A stretch of DNA of 12,838 nucleotides from Euperipatoides rowelli (taxonomy: Eukaryota > Onychophora > Udeonychophora > Euonychophora > Peripatopsidae), in NCBI GenBank assembly GCA_003024985.2, contig PXIH01S0001842.1. One strand, given 5' to 3'. The notes beneath the pieces are model-generated. The model did not search any database. It was not told where the DNA came from and worked only from the letters and a program-made list of their open reading frames with translations. Shown piece by piece: positions 9,131-12,838 of this stretch; positions within the stretch are counted from its first letter, which is position 1, and each line of letters starts with the position of its first letter. Both the position numbers and the translations under genes were made by a program.

Positions 9131-9790
9131 GCCAAAATTCATTTTTTACTTCCCCATTATACTTCAGAATTATACCATTAATAAAATTATTAACAAGAGT
9201 TGCATTGATGTTTTATGATAAAAATGGGGTGGCATTACTTTTTTTCATGTGTCCCAGGGACGCCCATATTCACAAATAATAGTCCTCAGTAAAAGTTGTG
9301 TGTCTTGAGAATCATCCCTTTTCCCCAGTGTTTTAGTCATTTATTTCTTTTTGCTGGAAAATGGCCAGATTTAAAGTGCCATCAAGTGACCTATTTACTG
9401 TGATTCTTGAATTTTAACACTGTACCTATTAGATATTATATTGTACATTTAAAATTGGTATTACCATTTTATTTATTTTCTTTCCTAAGCTTATACTGTA
9501 CATGAGAAAAAGCTAGTTGACTAATATAAATAATATACAATTTTTTTTGGCTCAGAAAGTAATAGAAATTTTACAATAAATAAATATCCAAAACCAGAGA
9601 TATACCCCCTATCCACTGCCATAATTTAGGCTAGACCCCTTCCCAGCTTTTGTAAAAAAAATTATAGTTCCTTAATTTTGCTCATATCATTTTGATTTTT
9701 GAGATTCTTTAGGGAGAGGGGGGGGGGTTATATTTAATGAGAAATTTTGAAAAAAAAAAAAGATATTTAATGTGCCTATTTAAAAAAAAA
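9131..9790. other. AT-rich stretch with a G-run
   Basis: No gene seen. A run of G at about 9718-9727 (AGAGGGGGGGGGG) and several A/T-runs are the only structure. Confidence 0.55.
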
Positions 9791-9808
9791 ACACACACAC
9801 ACACACAC
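9791..9808. repeat. (AC)9 microsatellite
   Basis: Nine AC units after a nine-base A-run. It lies just downstream of the exon-like minus-strand fragment. Confidence 0.97.
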
Positions 9809-9829
9809 AAAGTACTCTTTTTTAAATAC

Positions 9830-10067
9830 CTGTTTTCTTTTTTGAAAATACAGGAGGTCTCAGAAATAATAAATATAATCGGGATTTATAATCATTGATG
9901 TGCACCATTTGCTGGTATTTACGGTATGATTGTTTTCCATTAGCCATCCAAGCAAAGCGTCTGTAGGATTTTGTATCAACTTGAACTAAACATTGCTGTA
10001 GCTCTGCCTCGTGTCTCTGGCTGCTATATTCCTCATAAATAGGCAACTGTTTGCTTTTCTCTGTATT
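9830..10067 (-). CDS. Exon-like coding fragment, product unrecognised
   Basis: The minus strand is open from just after TAG 10070-10068 to a good splice donor: ACAG (ending 9830) followed by GTATTT. The same frame reaches TAA a few bases inside the putative intron. Candidate acceptors are TATTAG (exon from 10067) or ATACAG (exon from 10060). The translation contains LPIYEEYSSQRHEAELQQCL, TKSYRRFAWMANGK and YRKYQQM. This mix, rich in Glu, Gln, Arg and Trp, is unlike the Lys/Asn/Ile/Phe-rich peptides that AT-rich noise gives, so a real exon or transposon remnant is plausible. I recognise no family or motif. There is no convincing start codon; the first in-frame candidate is TTG at 10046. It could belong with the open frame at 10131-10322 upstream on the same strand. 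Confidence 0.3.
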
Positions 10068-10130
10068 CTAATACCTCTTTTTTGTTGAATATTTACAATT
10101 AGTTTGTACTTTNTAATGGAAATTATGGAA

Positions 10131-10322
10131 TTATAAAATCAGTTTCTTGGTCAGAAGATACACGTTCATGCTTATTTTCATACGCAGACACGACTGTGAT
10201 GAACTGTCATCACTGATTGACGTCTGATGGATTGAATCTGAATCTAAGAAAGATATAATTCTTCTAAATCTGACCAGAACTTTCATAAAGTTCTTATACA
10301 ATTTTGGCACAGGGCAGTCCAT
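10131..10322 (-). CDS. Open frame upstream of the exon-like fragment, unrecognised
   Basis: This is a 63-codon frame on the minus strand, starting with ATG at 10322 and ending with TAA at 10133-10131. It includes PKLYKNFMKVLVRFRR and a Ser/Asp-rich part, SISDDSSSQS. An in-frame stop lies two codons before the ATG, and I see no good acceptor there. A second frame overlapping its end (about 10215-10125) is also protein-like (AYENKHERVSSDQE), which suggests a frameshift or an old broken gene. Its position 60-70 bases upstream of the 9830-10067 fragment suggests both came from one gene or transposon ORF. No family is recognised. Confidence 0.18.
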   Translation of the reverse strand: MDCPVPKLYKNFMKVLVRFRRIISFLDSDSIHQTSISDDSSSQSCLRMKISMNVYLLTKKLIL

Positions 10323-10467
10323 TTGTTAGAATTTATTTTAAATTCTTTAAATGCAAACTTAATTACTGCAGGTTCGTGTGAAGCCATAAATGTTTTTTTT
10401 TTCTTTTAATTTTACTTTAGTTAAAACTTAGATGTTGTGAAATAGCTGAGTTGACAGTAAGGGAAGA

Positions 10468-10622
10468 TTGTCCAAGTCCAAGACCAGGAGAAACAAGACC
10501 AAGACTATGAGAACGAGGCCAAGTCCGAGGCTAAGTAATTTATCTTCGAGACCACGGCCAAGTTCAAGGATACATTTTGTTGGCTTTGAGACCTCTCGAG
10601 GCCAAGGCCAGGTCTCGAGGAA
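10468..10622. repeat. Diverged relative of the 27-bp minisatellite
   Basis: It shares GTCCAAGACCAG, CAAGACCAAGAC and GAGGCCAAG-type blocks with 7553-7975, but is degraded and mixed with CTCGAG motifs. Arms GAGACCT (10588-10594) and AGGTCTC (10610-10616) form a 7-bp stem. The open frames on both strands over this region are shadows of the repeat. Confidence 0.6.
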
Positions 10623-10640
10623 CACAACTCTACCTGAAAC

Positions 10641-11512
10641 CAACCAATGGTGTATGACCATGTCAAATGCTCAGCTGCCTTATTTTTTTTTTACAACCCT
10701 AACGTTCATGTCAACCTTGACCCTAATGCCAACTCGGTAATAAATACATCTGCCCCAACCCTAATGATAATCAAGAGGCGGAATAAATTTTTTTCATCGA
10801 TTATATAACAAAACAGAATTATAGTTCAGATGACTCTTGACTCATTTAATTATGTGAAATAGTTCATGAGTGAATATGATTGATATCTAACGTTGCTTGA
10901 TTAAATACTGTATTTTCTTCGCAAATATACGCAGATTAGGCTACAATTAACAACTGTTTAGTACTATAGGGGTTCTGGCATATAATTAGATATTTTGGCA
11001 AAAGCAACACCCCTCCTTTTTTTAACCCTAACTTCCCTAAGCCTTACCATACATACAATAAAATCAGAAATTTGAATATTTAATTTCTTTTTTTCTTTCA
11101 AATTGTACAGATATGAATAAAATAAATATAAATATATATTGAAATGATCCAAATTGCACTTCTAAAAATAAATACAAATAAAAAATATATATTGAATAAA
11201 GCCGTTTTTAATACAATAGGCTATATTTATATTCTAAGCCTTGTCTAAATTATATACGATTTCTGTGCTTTGTTATATAACCCTTTATAACCTTATCATG
11301 ATAAATAATTAATTTAATAACTTTATAAATTTATATACTTGAATAGGTAAAGGATTATTTCAGCAGAAGGATTAGAATAATATTTACAAACTTTTGGGGT
11401 AGGCTATAGGCTTCAACTGGTAGTTTGTCAATTGTAATTGAACTGTATATACAAACAGGTAATCATTTAATAATTAATGACTATATTTATATAATTATAT
11501 ACAGGAAACTAC
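10641..11512. other. AT-rich stretch, possibly containing the 3' LTR
   Basis: No gene seen. CCCTAA-type motifs are scattered (about 10697, 10760, 11025) but not in tandem. If the LTR call at 11513 is right, its body occupies the right-hand part of this interval. Confidence 0.45.
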
Positions 11513-11522
11513 ATGCCTCCCC
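11513..11522 (-). other. Polypurine tract and probable start of the 3' LTR
   Basis: About 50 bases after the pol stop, the minus strand reads GGGGAGGCA (11522-11514) followed directly by TGTAGTTTCC (from 11513). A purine-rich primer site abutting a TG-starting LTR is the usual arrangement in Ty3/Gypsy elements, and the placement just after pol fits an element without env. An AT-rich TATATAA stretch follows. I could not find the far end of the LTR or a target-site duplication, so the boundary is an inference. Confidence 0.4.
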
Positions 11523-11573
11523 ATGTCACTAAAATTATTCTATAATTTTCCTATTCTTTAATCACTTTACTCC

Positions 11574-12838
11574 TTAAGAAATAACTGTGTGCAATCCTAT
11601 ATCATCCCTATCCGAGATTTCCACTTCACGCTGGATGTCCAATGATGGGTCTACCAACGTTCCCATACTCGGGCCCTCACATATCAGTTGTCAATTCATG
11701 TCATAGAATTGTGGACTGTTTTGCTTATTTGGTTCTGTATCGGATATCACATCCTCTAATATTTCTCTCATATAATATGGTTTCAATTTACCCACATGGC
11801 ATTTTTTTTAATATATTTGTGTCTTCTCTACTGCAAATATGGTAATTCACTGGTCCTATTTTCCTGACTATAATATAGGGACCCATATACCTGGGTTTCA
11901 CCTTTCTGTTCTGCCCTGTGTAACTAGTTATATCCAATAATAACACCTCCTGACCTGTACTGAACATCCTTAGTTTCCATCAATTATTTTTTTGTGTTCA
12001 ATTTGTATGTGTTGCCTTAGTCATATTCTCTTTTACTGTATCTCTGGAAATTCCTAAGTGTAGCATTGTATTTTCAATTATGTCAGTATGATCATATTCT
12101 CTACTCCCCCCTCTTTACATCAATGAACATATCCCTTTGTAAAAACCCATGGAATATGAAAAATGGTATATAACCTGTGATGCGGTGTATTGTGTTATTT
12201 ATGGTTTATATTATGTATTTGAGTTGCACATCCCAGTCAGAATAATTTTGATTACAGAAATGCGATATATGTAAAATTTTACCATTCACTCATTCCGACA
12301 CCCCATTGCTTGCTGGATGGTAGCTAGATGTGGCCGCCCTTGTTATACCCAATTTGCTGCATAACATCAACATTATCTGTCCCATGAACTGCAGCCCCCT
12401 ATCTGTTAAAATTATTTTGGATCCACCATATCTAGTGTAAATGTTTACAATATAATCTTTAGCTATAATGTATGCTTCTTGACTTGGTATTGGATTAGCA
12501 AATAGCATTCTTGAGAAATGATCCGAGTATGTGATTATGTATTTGTTTCATCTCCCTGTGATATTGAATGGACCTAATATGTCAATGCTCAGTTTTTCCA
12601 TACAGGATGATGGGTGGTCGATTGGTTATTTTGGGACTTTCATTGATATTACATTGTGATGACATTTTTCACAAAACTATATTTGTTTTGACATCCATAT
12701 GTAATGTTTCCCAAGTAAAGTTTAGTTTGATTTTATTTATTGTTTTTTAATTTGAGAAATTCCCCTCCCCCCCCCCTCCACTATTGTGTCATGATAATTG
12801 AATAGAATTTCCTTTCTTAAAGTTGGTGGTACTAAAAT
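11574..12838 (-). pseudogene. pol: Ty3/Gypsy retrotransposon pol fragment (integrase and C-terminal domain), decayed
   Basis: The minus strand, read from the window edge downward, encodes the end of a Ty3/Gypsy polyprotein: integrase, which inserts element cDNA into the host chromosome, plus its tail. Short readable blocks in order are ILVPPTLRKEILFNYHD (zinc-finger start, at the edge), CEKCHH (zinc CxxC, 12673-12662), LSIDILGP with first Asp at 12583-12581, LTDRGLQF with second Asp at 12403-12401, YHPASNGVSE with Glu at 12295-12293, GQEVLLLD, KPRYMGPYIIV and HVGKLKPYY. The second Asp and Glu are 35 residues apart, the family D,D35E spacing. Stops interrupt at 12749, 12628, 12550, 12292, 12208, 12000, 11982 and 11693, and the frame changes near 12770, 12680, 12112 and 11805. 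Reading ends at TAA 11576-11574. Reverse transcriptase and RNase H would lie beyond the window. The copy is dead. I do not assign a clade. Confidence 0.93.

Noticed and set aside
10697-11035. CCCTAA motifs as interstitial telomere repeats
   Set aside because: They occur singly at three scattered places and never in tandem.
11642-12750. Plus-strand frames at 11642-11845 and 12568-12750
   Set aside because: They are antisense shadows of the Ty3/Gypsy pol remnant.
1-12838. CRISPR array, bacterial defence system or phage-like operon
   Set aside because: No spaced identical repeats, no ribosome binding sites and no compact gene order. Repeats are contiguous tandem arrays in eukaryote-like DNA.

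Overview
The window looks like eukaryotic, almost certainly animal, intergenic DNA. It is AT-rich, full of homopolymers and micro- and minisatellites, and contains decayed retrotransposons. I see no operons, no compact coding and no complete host gene. I cannot name the species. Degenerate Ty3/Gypsy and non-LTR (LINE) fragments plus hAT-like nonautonomous elements fit many aquatic invertebrates or amphibians. Six isolated N bases (2864, 4506, 4648, 5401, 7976, 10113) suggest a draft assembly in which gaps or ambiguous joins are shown as single Ns.

Layout. Positions 1-2863 are a repeat complex. It has three arrays of one triplet-based minisatellite (134-456, 869-1023, 2036-2623), A-rich 'CCATACAAC...TATCAAA' blocks, and a 95-bp block at the left edge (1-95) repeated exactly at 2769-2863. 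A fragment of a LINE ORF2 C-terminus lies at 1916-2026 on the minus strand. Positions 2865-5170 are less repetitive: a somewhat GC-richer unrecognised segment (about 3560-4220) and a promoter-like block (4692-4760). Positions 5171-5405 are a hAT-like MITE. Its interior resembles the A-rich blocks of the first 2.9 kb, which ties the minisatellites to this MITE family. Next to it is an (ATT)n run that may be a LINE tail.

Positions 5530-7550 are very AT-rich with nothing recognisable. Positions 7553-7975 are a 27-bp minisatellite, followed by a block of strong palindromes (7978-8041) and a hAT-like terminus (about 8051-8068). A 21-bp repeat lies at 8991-9130. Positions 9830-10322 hold two exon-like minus-strand reading frames I cannot assign. 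Positions 10468-10620 hold a diverged relative of the 27-bp array.

The right end (11574 to the window edge, minus strand) is the best-supported feature: the 3' part of a Ty3/Gypsy pol gene. It has a visible integrase zinc-finger region, a D,D35E catalytic triad and the C-terminal domain, but is broken by stops and at least four frame changes. A polypurine tract and probable LTR start follow at 11522-11513. The genes do not work together as a system: the window is a mosaic of mobile-element remnants and expanded tandem repeats.
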